From Antrihabitans stalagmiti (GTDB taxonomy: Bacteria > Actinomycetota > Actinomycetes > Mycobacteriales > Mycobacteriaceae): a stretch of 64,000 nucleotides of DNA. The translations under genes were made by a program, and so were the position numbers. Every line of letters begins with the position of its first letter. Positions within the stretch are counted from its first letter, which is position 1. Positions 1-8,033 of this stretch are shown here, piece after piece. Where the stretch lies: the NCBI RefSeq assembly GCF_016482825.1, contig NZ_JAEMNV010000003.1, positions 124,001-188,000 on the forward strand, read 5' to 3'. The notes below the pieces were generated by a model. That model was not told where the DNA came from. It ran no database searches and saw only the letters and a list, made by a program, of their open reading frames with translations.

Positions 1-1486
1 CGAATCGAGAAGCGTTGGTCTTCAAGTACTCCCGAAGAATCTGCGCATCGAGAGTAGACCCAGGACGACGTACGACGTAGGCGGCAAGACGATGACCGAA
101 GGCGTCGTCGGGCACGCCGGTGACGGCGTTGTCCGCGACGTCAGGATGACGATCCAATGCATTGCTGACTGCACGCGGATAGACGTTTTCGCCGCCGGAG
201 ACGATCATGTCGTCGTCCCGGCCTTCGATGAACAGCCGGCCATATTCGTCGACGTACCCCATGTCGCCGGTGCTTGTCAGCCTGTCGACGACCGCCTTGG
301 TCGCACCGTCGGTGTAACCGTCGAATGCCAGGTCCCCGCCGACGAAGATTCTGCCGACAACTCCTGGTGTCACAGGCGATCCCGCGTCGTCGAGTATCCG
401 AATTGGTGATCCGACGACGGGACGGCCAACCGTGCCCGGTGCCTGTCGCAAGTCGTCCGGCGTAGCGAAAGTGCCGATGCCCACCTCCGACGATCCGTAG
501 CCGTTGTAGAGGATGTCGCCGAATGTTTCCATAAATCTCTCGGCCAGCGCCGGACTCAGCGGAGCCCCACCCGAGATCGCAACGCGTAAACGTCGCAGGG
601 GGTTTCGGGCGATGACCGCATCCGGCAGATCCACAATGCGTGCGAACATGATCGGCACTCCGGCGATGGCATCCGCCCGGTGCAGCGAAGCCTGTGCCAA
701 CGCCGCTTCTGCATCGAAACGACGTCGTGTGATCATCGTGCCGCCGAGCGCGGTTGCAAGGGTGAGGATCCCAAATCCGAACGCGTGAAACATCGGTACT
801 GCGAGCAGTATCCGAGTGCCGACGCGTAGACCGGTCCGGTCGAGGATTGTCGCTCCAACACCGAGTACGGGCCCGATAGCAGGTGTCCTCGGCACGCCCT
901 TCGGGACACCGGTCGTACCGGACGTCAGCAGGACGATTCGTCCGGCGGCCGCAGGGGTCACGCGGATACGACTGTCGACCGTCGACTGCACGGCGGGATC
1001 CAGTGCGACAACACTGGTGTCTGCCGAGGTGACGAGCTCCATAAACTCGCTGTCGCACAAAACAACTCGGATCTTGTGTGCAGCGATCGCGCCAGCAAGG
1101 GCACGTGAGTCGAAGTCGGTGTTCAGAAGCACAACGTCGGCTCCGGTCGCTGCCGCCGCGAAAGTTGCTCCGACAAAGCCGCGACCGTTGCGGCAGAGGA
1201 TTCCAACCGCAGCGCCGGTGCCGATGTTGTTTCGCGTCGACAGCGCCGCTGCGAGTTCGGCTGTTCGGATACTCAACTCGCGGTAGGTGATTGCTCCGTC
1301 GTCGTCGATGACGGCCGCGCGGTTGGGCCAGCGGGCAGCGGCTACGGAAAGTAGAGTCGCAGGGTTGGCGCCGCCACGGTGAACCGCCCTTGCCATGCCG
1401 TAGATACGTTGCGGCGCAATGGGTGCAACGAGACGCGAGCGTGTCAGTGCACCAATTCCGGTCCGGGCGGTATCGACGAGTGTCAT
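1..1486 (-). CDS. fadD: FadD-type acyl-CoA synthetase (AMP-binding), C-terminus cut by window start
   Basis: Activates a carboxylic acid to acyl-AMP and then acyl-CoA (ANL superfamily). The frame is open from ATG at 1486 to base 1, about 495 residues, so only the last few dozen residues are missing. Visible motifs: P-loop TSGTTGVPKG, the A5-type YNGYGSSEVG, and SGGENVYPRAV of the C-terminal hinge region; after that VTGVPDDAFGHRLAAYVV follows the usual C-domain pattern. The catalytic Lys of the C-domain lies outside the window. The start overlaps the stop of the upstream SDR by 4 bp (ATGA), indicating translational coupling in a TetR-SDR-FadD operon. It resembles the second FadD at 58458-60083 (both read DDDGAITYR near the N-terminus). 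Substrate is unknown; a lipid or alicyclic acid is inferred from context. Confidence 0.9.
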   Translation of the reverse strand, partial: MTLVDTARTGIGALTRSRLVAPIAPQRIYGMARAVHRGGANPATLLSVAAARWPNRAAVIDDDGAITYRELSIRTAELAAALSTRNNIGTGAAVGILCRNGRGFVGATFAAAATGADVVLLNTDFDSRALAGAIAAHKIRVVLCDSEFMELVTSADTSVVALDPAVQSTVDSRIRVTPAAAGRIVLLTSGTTGVPKGVPRTPAIGPVLGVGATILDRTGLRVGTRILLAVPMFHAFGFGILTLATALGGTMITRRRFDAEAALAQASLHRADAIAGVPIMFARIVDLPDAVIARNPLRRLRVAISGGAPLSPALAERFMETFGDILYNGYGSSEVGIGTFATPDDLRQAPGTVGRPVVGSPIRILDDAGSPVTPGVVGRIFVGGDLAFDGYTDGATKAVVDRLTSTGDMGYVDEYGRLFIEGRDDDMIVSGGENVYPRAVSNALDRHPDVADNAVTGVPDDAFGHRLAAYVVRRPGSTLDAQILREYLKTNASRF

Positions 1487-2361
1487 CGTGTGCCGCCGAG
1501 TGCGCTGGCGGTGTCGGTCGAGAACCGGTGCATGATTCGCATTGCACGGTCGACCGGCCCCGGTGCAATCGCGGACCCGAGCTCTGCAGGCCACGTCCAC
1601 CACGGTTCGAGAGTTCGCGGACGCTCGATGATGGCCTTCGACACGATGTCTGCCGCTTCGTCAGGATGCAGGCCAGGCAGTTTGCGCATGATCGGTGTCG
1701 GAGCACTCATCCGTGTGTGGATGAGCGCCATGTACAACGAGCTGACGTGGACGCCATCGGCGTTTAGTTCGGGACTGACGCTGCGCAGCCACGTATCGAA
1801 GGCACCTTTCGATGCCTGGTACGCACCCCATCGAGGTCCCGGCGCGATCCGAACGCCGATCGTCGACACGTTGACCACATGTCCGGTTCGAGCCTCACGC
1901 ATGGAAGGCAGAAGGCCAAGGAGGAGGCGGACCGGACCCAGGTAGTTGATGTCGATCGTCCGCTGGAAGTCCTGCGGGCGGTCGTATTGCAGATCGAGGG
2001 AACGCCGAATCGACTTCCCGGCGTTGTTGACGACGATATCCGTGGCGCCATGTTCCTCGGTGATTCGTTTCGCCAACTCGGCCGTCGATGCTTCGTCGGT
2101 GAGATCGATTGGATAGGCGACGGCTGATCCCCCGCCGGCGTTGATGGATGCGGCGACGTCATCGAGCTTCTCGGCGGTCCGCGCGACCATCAACACTGTG
2201 GCTCCTGCCGCGCCGAGCTTGCGCGCGGTCGCTTCGCCGAGGCCGTAGGACGCGCCTGTCACGAGAACGACTTTTCCGGATACGGCTGCGCGTAGGCGAT
2301 CGGGATCGGCGGATCGTGGTGGATTGACCAGACGGTCGAGCATGGTGTCGACGACGTTCAT
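1483..2361 (-). CDS. Short-chain dehydrogenase/reductase (SDR)
   Basis: 292-residue classical SDR, an NAD(P)-dependent oxidoreductase for an alcohol/ketone substrate. The cofactor motif TGASYGLG lies near residue 34, NNAG follows in mid-protein, and the catalytic pair is in YQASK. It carries about 28 extra N-terminal residues before the Rossmann fold. ATG at 2361 overlaps the TetR stop by 4 bp, and the stop overlaps the fadD start by 4 bp, so TetR, SDR and FadD are read as one coupled unit. The C-terminus contains EPWWTWPAELGSAIAPGPVD, common in lipid-associated actinobacterial SDRs (family impression). An internal ATG at 2343 is possible but would lose the ATGA overlap. Confidence 0.9.
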   Translation of the reverse strand: MNVVDTMLDRLVNPPRSADPDRLRAAVSGKVVLVTGASYGLGEATARKLGAAGATVLMVARTAEKLDDVAASINAGGGSAVAYPIDLTDEASTAELAKRITEEHGATDIVVNNAGKSIRRSLDLQYDRPQDFQRTIDINYLGPVRLLLGLLPSMREARTGHVVNVSTIGVRIAPGPRWGAYQASKGAFDTWLRSVSPELNADGVHVSSLYMALIHTRMSAPTPIMRKLPGLHPDEAADIVSKAIIERPRTLEPWWTWPAELGSAIAPGPVDRAMRIMHRFSTDTASALGGTR

Positions 2362-2960
2362 TGTGTCTGCCTTTCGGTGATGAAACCACGGACGAGACCG
2401 CGGGCGGCGAATCGGACGGTTTCGTCCCAGGTGTAGGTGTGCAGCTCGTGCCGGATGCTGGTGAAGTGGTTCGCGAGGCCAGTGATCGTCGACCACAAGA
2501 CGGTCATTGCAAGATCGGGCTGACCCACGGCGACACCGTCGATGACTTTTCGAAGACCCGCGAAGACCTGGATCGTCGAAGCTGCGAGTTGCGCACGGAC
2601 AGCAGGATCGAGCTCGGGACGACCCTCGAGGACGGAGAGGATGTCCAGGTCTTTGCCATATTCGGCGTAGACGTCGCGATAGCTCGTCGCAACTATGACG
2701 AAAAGCTCCTCGGGGTCGGTCTGCGTCTCGAGCGCGGGCTCGAGTTCGGTGAGCATCCGGTCGAGTCGCTCGGCATACATGGCCGCATACAGGGACTCTT
2801 TGGTAGGGAAGTAGGTATAAACCGTGCCAAGCGCGATCCCTGCGCTGCGGGCAACCTCCCGCATTTGCAAGGCGGCTAAACCGTTCTCGCGCAACAGTTC
2901 TCGACTCACGCGAAGTATGTCCGATCGCCGTGCCTCGCGGTCGCCCCACTTGGTTGCCAT
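2358..2960 (-). CDS. TetR-family transcriptional regulator, first gene of the TetR-SDR-FadD operon
   Basis: 200 residues from ATG 2960 (an upstream TTG at 2984 is possible but would run into the operator). The N-terminal helix-turn-helix is clear: MREVARSAGIALGTVYTYFPTKESLYAAM. The C-terminal ligand domain includes TSIRHELHTYTWDETVRFAARGLVRGF. It is co-transcribed with the SDR and FadD and divergent from the lipase at 3153. Two matching palindromes in the divergent region (2985-3003 and 3096-3118) are the obvious operators, so it probably represses both directions in response to an acyl-CoA or lipid-like ligand (inference). Confidence 0.92.
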   Translation of the reverse strand: MATKWGDREARRSDILRVSRELLRENGLAALQMREVARSAGIALGTVYTYFPTKESLYAAMYAERLDRMLTELEPALETQTDPEELFVIVATSYRDVYAEYGKDLDILSVLEGRPELDPAVRAQLAASTIQVFAGLRKVIDGVAVGQPDLAMTVLWSTITGLANHFTSIRHELHTYTWDETVRFAARGLVRGFITERQTQ

Positions 2961-2984
2961 GCCGTCCAATCTTGGTTTCAGCAA

Positions 2985-3003
2985 TTATGAACAGTGTTCA
3001 TAA
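2985..3003. promoter_or_regulatory. Perfect TetR-type operator palindrome, site 1
   Basis: TTATGAACAGTGTTCATAA: two perfect 8-bp arms with a 3-nt centre. It lies 25 bp upstream of the TetR ATG at 2960, so a bound dimer would block that promoter or leader. The TGAAC half-site recurs in site 2. Confidence 0.8.
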
Positions 3004-3095
3004 TGCTCCCCGGCATCGTCGATGGCAAGCCCGGTTGCAATCGGGCGCCGACTGTTGACAGCTGTCGGCAAGTGCTGGCACGCTCGGGCGCAACT

Positions 3096-3118
3096 CATTA
3101 TGAACAAAGTTCAGAATG
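3096..3118. promoter_or_regulatory. TetR-type operator palindrome, site 2
   Basis: CATTATGAAC and GTTCAGAATG around AAA: 10-bp arms with one mismatch, sharing TTATGAAC and GTTCA with site 1. It lies 35 bp upstream of the lipase start at 3153. Centre-to-centre distance to site 1 is about 113 bp, which leaves room for each site to serve its own promoter. Confidence 0.75.
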
Positions 3119-3152
3119 GCGGGAAGTCAACGATGACAGACGGACGAGTTCG

Positions 3153-4250
3153 ATGATCGGGCAGGCAGTACGCATCGACGGTGAGTTTCGCCCTGGCGAT
3201 CTGCTCGACGCAGAGCGGATGAAGGCCTACATCGTTCCCGGTGTGCCTATGCCCGCTCGCGCATGGCGCATCAGGTATCGATCCACCTCGGCAACCGGCC
3301 ATCCGACTATGGTGTCGGGCGTCGTTCTGGTCCCGACGACTCGGTACCGCGGCAAGGGGGCGCGACCGCTGATCGGGTACGCAATCGGAACTCAAGGTCT
3401 GTCGAACGCCTCGGCGCCCTCGCGCCAGCTGGCGGCCGGTACGGAGTACGAGGCCGTCCTCATCGCAGGTGCGCTACGGCGTGGGTGGGCGATTACGCTG
3501 ACCGACTATCCGGGATTGGCAACGCCAGGTGATCACCCCTATGTCATGGGCCGCGCATTGGGTCCTGCGGTCCTCGACTGCGTGCGGGCTGCCCGCCAAC
3601 TCGGTGCCGCAGGGCTCGATCCAGAAGGCCCCCTTGCCATTTACGGCTATTCCGAAGGAGGGCACGCAGCAGGGTGGGCATTGGAACTGCAGCCGACGTA
3701 CGCGCCCGACCTGCCGCTCGTCGGTGGCGTCGTCGGTGCTGCGCCCGCCGACCTCGAGCAGATGATCCCGACGCACGACGGTGGAACCTTCGCGTTTCTG
3801 TTGATCTACGGGCTGATAGGCCTCAACGCCGCCTACCCCGAACTCGACGTGTACAGCCACCTCACACCGAAGGGGCATCGCGCTGTCGAGAGGTTCGGCA
3901 ATACGAATATCTTCTCAGCAATTGCTTTGGGGGCGAGCATGTTTCCGAAGAAGGTATCCGCATACGTGCAGCAATCACCCTACGAATTGCCCGAGGTTAT
4001 CGCCCGACTCCGCGAGAACGCCCTCGGTTCAGTAGCGCCTGCAGCGCCGGTACTCATCGGTGCCAGCACGCACGATCAGATCATCCCGCACGCTCAAGCG
4101 CGAAAATTGGAACGGGACTGGCGAGCCGCCGGCGCGGACGTCCGACGCTACGACATGCGCGCTCGTGAACATGTGACCGGTGGAATATTTCTGGCACCCA
4201 AAGGATTCGGATTTCTGGCCGAGCGTTTCGCCGCACACGATCAGCGGTGA
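3153..4250 (+). CDS. Secretory-lipase-family (PF03583-like) alpha/beta hydrolase without signal peptide
   Basis: 365 residues from ATG 3153. The frame is open upstream to 2994, but that stretch covers the operators and has no protein-like composition. Nucleophile elbow IYGYSEGGHA places Ser near residue 167; ASTHDQIIP supplies the likely Asp and REHVTGG the likely His near the C-terminus. The central segment AGWALELQPTYAPDLPLVGGVVGAAPADL is typical of the fungal-type secretory lipase family. No signal peptide or lipobox is visible with this start, unlike the relative at 56916-58316. Divergent from and probably repressed by the TetR at 2358. Likely esterase or lipase acting on acyl esters. Confidence 0.82.
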   Translation: MIGQAVRIDGEFRPGDLLDAERMKAYIVPGVPMPARAWRIRYRSTSATGHPTMVSGVVLVPTTRYRGKGARPLIGYAIGTQGLSNASAPSRQLAAGTEYEAVLIAGALRRGWAITLTDYPGLATPGDHPYVMGRALGPAVLDCVRAARQLGAAGLDPEGPLAIYGYSEGGHAAGWALELQPTYAPDLPLVGGVVGAAPADLEQMIPTHDGGTFAFLLIYGLIGLNAAYPELDVYSHLTPKGHRAVERFGNTNIFSAIALGASMFPKKVSAYVQQSPYELPEVIARLRENALGSVAPAAPVLIGASTHDQIIPHAQARKLERDWRAAGADVRRYDMRAREHVTGGIFLAPKGFGFLAERFAAHDQR

Positions 4251-4258
4251 TTCGCGCG

Positions 4259-4272
4259 GATCGGATCCGATC
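4259..4272. promoter_or_regulatory. 14-bp perfect palindrome in a short intergenic gap
   Basis: GATCGGATCCGATC is fully self-complementary. It lies 9 bp after the lipase stop and about 48 bp before the epimerase start. It could be an operator or chance in GATC/CG-rich sequence; no loop or T-tract supports a terminator. Confidence 0.3.
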
Positions 4273-4319
4273 GCGATCGCGGAACGTTTGTGTGGACGAG
4301 CTGCGGGTACTCGCGCAGT

Positions 4320-5324
4320 ATGGGAATCACAGTTGCAGTGACCGGTCCGACAGGCGAGATCGGAATTTCAGCTGTGACAGCGTTGGAGAACGATCCCGCG
4401 GTGGAGCAGATCTGGGGAATGGCAAGGCGCCCATTCGATCCCGCCGATCACGGGTGGAAGAAGGCGACCTATATCGAGGGTGACATTCTCGACCGAGAAG
4501 CGGTTGAAAAACTGGTCGAGAAGGCCGATGTCGTTGTCCACCTTGCGTTCATCGTGATGGGGTCACGGGCCGAAAGCGAGCGGATCAATCTGGCCGGTAC
4601 CCGCAATGTCTTCGAAGCGACGGTCGCGGCCGAACGTCCGTCGCGACTCGTCTACACGTCGTCGGTAGCGGCGTACGGATATCACTCGGACAACCCGGTG
4701 CCGCTCACCGAAGATGTGCCGACGCGCGGTTCGAAGGAGCACTACTACTCGGCGCAGAAGGCCGCGTGCGAGGCGGCGCTCGTCGAAGCTACCGAGGGGT
4801 CGGACTTGGAGGTCTACGTCCTCCGGCCGTGCATTGTTGCGGGTCCGAAGGCACCCGCGCTCGCGGATGCGATGCCGTGGGCTCAGCTCCCGGGACCTGT
4901 CCGTGAAGCAACGAAACTCGTTCCCGCACTCAAGCCGTTGATTCCCGACCCAGGCATACCGCTGCAGCTCGTCCACCACGACGACGTCGCTTTGGCGATC
5001 GCCATGTGCGCGACAACGACCGCTCCGGCAGGCGCCTACAACATTGCGGGCACAGGAGAGATCTCGCTGTCGGACGTCGTCACGGCGTTTGGTGCGCGGC
5101 CGGTTCGAGTTCCTGCGGTTACGGCGAAGATCGCGTCCGCCGTGCTCGCGTATGCGCCGTTCGTTCCGTCTGCACTCGAATGGCTACACGTCGGGCGGAC
5201 ATCCGTAGTGATGGATACAACGAGAGCCGAGACCGTCCTCGGCTGGCATCCAGCTCATACAGCCGCTGAAACCCTTGCGGAGCTTGCGGATTCGCGGTAT
5301 TCGACCGCGGTCACTCGCCTCTGA
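4320..5324 (+). CDS. NAD-dependent epimerase/dehydratase (extended SDR)
   Basis: 334 residues from ATG 4320. Extended-SDR Rossmann motif VTGPTGEIG at residues 6-14, VVVHLAF in the beta4 region, VYTSSVAAYG, and the catalytic YSAQK pair. The C-terminal half has YNIAGTGEISLSDVV and VLGWHPAHTAAETL, typical of nucleotide-sugar epimerase and 3-beta-HSD-like proteins. Substrate cannot be read from sequence; sterol/lipid and sugar nucleotides are both possible. It follows the lipase after a 69-bp gap and its 3' end overlaps the convergent unknown gene by 14 bp. Confidence 0.87.
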   Translation: MGITVAVTGPTGEIGISAVTALENDPAVEQIWGMARRPFDPADHGWKKATYIEGDILDREAVEKLVEKADVVVHLAFIVMGSRAESERINLAGTRNVFEATVAAERPSRLVYTSSVAAYGYHSDNPVPLTEDVPTRGSKEHYYSAQKAACEAALVEATEGSDLEVYVLRPCIVAGPKAPALADAMPWAQLPGPVREATKLVPALKPLIPDPGIPLQLVHHDDVALAIAMCATTTAPAGAYNIAGTGEISLSDVVTAFGARPVRVPAVTAKIASAVLAYAPFVPSALEWLHVGRTSVVMDTTRAETVLGWHPAHTAAETLAELADSRYSTAVTRL

Positions 5325-6852
5325 CGCGGTCGAGCAGCGCTGCGACGTCCACTTCGGTCGGTGGTTCCATCGATCGATCCGAGATGCGACGAAGACCGTC
5401 GGCGACAACCCAGACCGTGCCGTCCGGATCGATGGTGACGCTGGGATCCGGCCTGAAAATGGGTGCGCTGACTATCGGTTCGAAGTTCGCGTCCAGGAGA
5501 GTGAACAACCACGCCTGCCGTGTGGCGTCGTTGGGAACGGGGCCGTCCACTGGCCACCAGCCGGAGCGACCTGAGCCGTCCGGTGGGTGGTCGACGATCC
5601 AAAAGTACGGACCTACTTGGCCGCCGTAGATAGGCGACCTGGGAAGGGTGCCGACGGCGCGAAGAGTCAGATCGTCGGCCGCAATGAACAGTTCCGCGTC
5701 CTGGCACACACGCAGCGGTTCCCCCGCAAGTAGGGCGCGATAGCGGGATCCGAATGTCGTTGCGGGTCCTAGTTTTACATCGCCACCGACGCCGACTCGG
5801 ACAAGACGGTCCCGCGCTGTCGTGTGGTCCTTCTGGTCGGGCTCGCGCAGGAGGACCACAAACGAGCCGTCGTCGGTGACGATCGACTGAACCAGACCCT
5901 TGGGAGCTTCGATAACAATCGGTTCGTCGTCCGGTGTGTGCAGCGTCCATGGTCCGCGTGCGCTGCACGCGAGCAGCGTCTCGCCGATCGCGGCGCCAGC
6001 TCTGACGGCAACGCTGTCGATGCGGCGTGGAGGTTGACCGTCACCGCAGCGATATGTCCCGTCGCTACCCGCTACCCAGCAGCCTGTCGGCGTGGCCCAG
6101 ATGCTTCTACCGAGTTCGCTGGTGATAGCGCCGGGTAAAAGCTGTTCTACAGCAGCGCCATTGGAAATTTGGACGACAAGCGGCAACTCGCGATCGAGCA
6201 CCCAGAGGGTGTTTGCCGCACTGGACACCGCACCCGGGACGATGCTCTGACGAAGCGGCAGATCAGGTACGTCATCGAGATCGAGCTCGATCAGGGCGCC
6301 TACTTCGCGGTCGAATTCGCGCGGCTTGTCTTCGGTCGACTCAACTCGGTACGTATCTCCCCTATCGAAGAATCGAGGTGCTCGATCGACTTCACGAAGC
6401 TTCCGATATCCACCGAGGAGTCGCCACGAACGGCTCTCGCCAGGTTTCGGTTGAAATCGCTCGCTGACAATCTGCACACGGCGTACTCGTCCCCGAACCC
6501 GCCCGTCGGTGTCGTATCCCATTACGCCGTAGAACTTTCCGGTGAGTTCCACCGCACCGGTCAGCGGTCGGTCGCCACGCCACGATGCGGTCCAGCCGTC
6601 GCCACGAAGAAGTCCTGTCCATTGCCAGCGGTGCATGGCGTCGAGGCCCGTTCGTTGCAGGACGGGATTGTGCTCGTTCGGCTCGAGGACCGCTCGTATG
6701 GTTACGGCATCCCCGCAGGAGGATGGCAGTTCGACGAAGCGCAACGGAAACTCGATGACGGCGTCCACCTGAGGCGGGGTGATCTGGCCGTCTTCGATCG
6801 CAACTTCTTGGATCAGAACGGAGATCGTGCGCTGCGCCCGACCGGCGCTCAT
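5311..6852 (-). CDS. Conserved-looking hypothetical protein, possible beta-propeller-like C-terminal part
   Basis: 513 residues from ATG 6852; I do not recognise the family. The N-terminal 180 residues are rich in beta-strand-like segments (AVTIRAVLEPNEHNPVLQR, TGKFYGVMGYDTDGRVRGRV, SWRLLGGYRKL). From about residue 190 there are spaced repeats of short hydrophobic strands ending in W or V followed by D/G turns (NTLWVLDRELPLVVQI, GRSIWATPTGCWVAGSDGTY, GSFVVLLREP, GTVWVVADGLRRIS), the look of a blade-repeat fold. No signal peptide or membrane segment. Its 3' end overlaps the convergent epimerase by 14 bp. Confidence 0.7.
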   Translation of the reverse strand: MSAGRAQRTISVLIQEVAIEDGQITPPQVDAVIEFPLRFVELPSSCGDAVTIRAVLEPNEHNPVLQRTGLDAMHRWQWTGLLRGDGWTASWRGDRPLTGAVELTGKFYGVMGYDTDGRVRGRVRRVQIVSERFQPKPGESRSWRLLGGYRKLREVDRAPRFFDRGDTYRVESTEDKPREFDREVGALIELDLDDVPDLPLRQSIVPGAVSSAANTLWVLDRELPLVVQISNGAAVEQLLPGAITSELGRSIWATPTGCWVAGSDGTYRCGDGQPPRRIDSVAVRAGAAIGETLLACSARGPWTLHTPDDEPIVIEAPKGLVQSIVTDDGSFVVLLREPDQKDHTTARDRLVRVGVGGDVKLGPATTFGSRYRALLAGEPLRVCQDAELFIAADDLTLRAVGTLPRSPIYGGQVGPYFWIVDHPPDGSGRSGWWPVDGPVPNDATRQAWLFTLLDANFEPIVSAPIFRPDPSVTIDPDGTVWVVADGLRRISDRSMEPPTEVDVAALLDRVRGE

Positions 6853-6963
6853 GCGCCTTTCTGCTGTGTCATACCTTCGAGGCTAGCAAAGGGGTCAGTC
6901 GATTCGTCCTCCCTTCAACGGGGCACTCTGGCTCGCGGTGCAGCTGCTCGACGCTCTCGCGAG

Positions 6964-7647
6964 TTAGGTATTGCTGCGAACCTTGTCGATGGCTCGCGAG
7001 AAGATGTCGTCGAACTCAGGCTGATAGGCCCTGCCTTGATGTGCCAGAACCAGGACCGTGTAGCCATTGACGGCAGCGAAGCCGAGCGTGATCTCGTCGT
7101 CGGACCACCTCGGATTCGCGTGATCGGTCACCCTGGACAATATGACGGCATCCTTCGCGGAGGGTAGTACCAGGCGCGCAGTCTTCACCGATCTTTCGGA
7201 AGTGTGGTCGGTGCTACTCGATGTGCGCACATAGGACGAGCACATGCCGGTATGTGCTTCGGCGACTCGCTCTAGGTCCAGGTCCGTCTCGCTGACCAGT
7301 ATCACGTAGGTTCGCTCACCATCGATCCGCGCAGCGCTACCAGAGGCGTCCTTGACCAGCGAGAGGCGCGATTCATCTGCGTAGGTGGAGCTTTCGGCGC
7401 ATTCCGGGGGTGAATAATCCACAGTTGCCTCCGGTAGTCCGAGGTCGTCACTGCTCATGGCGTCGAGAGCCACGCCCAGAACCAGTTGGTCGTCGCCTTC
7501 GAGCGTCACGAGCTCGGAATTCGGTGGCAACTCGTCTATGACAGGTAGTAGATCGTGTCTCGCAAGCGGCGAGTCAGGTTCGACAGCATCACATCCTCCA
7601 ACAAGAAGTCCAGTCACTCCCAACGCAATTGCCCACCGCTTCGACAT
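6964..7647 (-). CDS. Putative lipoprotein of unknown function
   Basis: 227 residues from ATG 7647, with a G-rich Shine-Dalgarno stretch just upstream. MSKRWAIALGVTGLLVGGC is a short signal peptide ending in a lipobox-like VGGC, so Cys19 should be acylated and the protein anchored to the outer face of the membrane. The mature part has spaced Cys residues (PPECAE and TGMCSS) that could form a disulfide. The pattern resembles mycobacterial lipoproteins and sensor-kinase ectodomains of unassigned function, but no family is claimed. Confidence 0.75.
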   Translation of the reverse strand: MSKRWAIALGVTGLLVGGCDAVEPDSPLARHDLLPVIDELPPNSELVTLEGDDQLVLGVALDAMSSDDLGLPEATVDYSPPECAESSTYADESRLSLVKDASGSAARIDGERTYVILVSETDLDLERVAEAHTGMCSSYVRTSSSTDHTSERSVKTARLVLPSAKDAVILSRVTDHANPRWSDDEITLGFAAVNGYTVLVLAHQGRAYQPEFDDIFSRAIDKVRSNT

Positions 7648-7696
7648 TTGTCCCCCCGTTCTCTCAGGTCATTCGACCCGCGACAACGCTACTCGA

Positions 7697-8032
7697 CTAC
7701 GTTGCGGCGATCTCGGCGACGAACTCCCGAGCCTCCAACAGGTATGCCAAGCATGAACTTTCGTCGAGATCGGCGAGCTGGACCCACTCTTTCATCGGTC
7801 GACCGGGCCGTGGTGAGCACGGTGTGCCCACGCCGGTGGAGATGAGCTCCGAAACCCGCGCCCGCGGGAGTTTGACGATGACGTCGGTCGCCGTGACAAA
7901 GGCGTAGAACTTCCCCGAAGTCTCGAGGCCAGGCGACTGCAGCATGCGTCCCTCCTCGTCGCCGACGTGTAGGTCGAGTACGCGGTCACGCGCGGCGCCG
8001 AATACAACGCCAATCGAATTCTTCTCGTGCAC
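7697..8032 (-). CDS. TfoX_N / YjbR-like small protein
   Basis: 111 residues from GTG 8032, chosen because AGGAG sits at good spacing upstream. The core reads GKFYAFVTATDVIVKLPRARVSELI and ends in GRPMKEWVQL, the pattern of the TfoX N-terminal domain family in actinobacteria. Many members are stand-alone domains with no proven role; no competence role is implied. It follows the sigma-factor stop by one nucleotide, so it is the last gene of the DGPF-sigma-TfoX_N operon. Confidence 0.75.
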   Translation of the reverse strand: MHEKNSIGVVFGAARDRVLDLHVGDEEGRMLQSPGLETSGKFYAFVTATDVIVKLPRARVSELISTGVGTPCSPRPGRPMKEWVQLADLDESSCLAYLLEAREFVAEIAAT

Positions 8033-8033
8033 T

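Noticed and set aside
141-1706. 521-residue open frame on the minus strand overlapping FadD and the SDR
   Set aside because: It is the wrong frame of two well-supported genes; its product is Arg/Ser/Cys-rich with no motif, while the other frame gives complete ANL and SDR motifs.
2985-3003. Palindrome as a KstR-type box
   Set aside because: The AAC...GTT arms have a 3-nt centre where the KstR consensus as I recall it has 2 nt, and the local TetR is a simpler explanation.
2994-3152. N-terminal extension of the lipase frame to 2994
   Set aside because: It would place both operators inside the coding region and adds Arg/Cys-rich sequence without signal-peptide character; ATG 3153 preferred.
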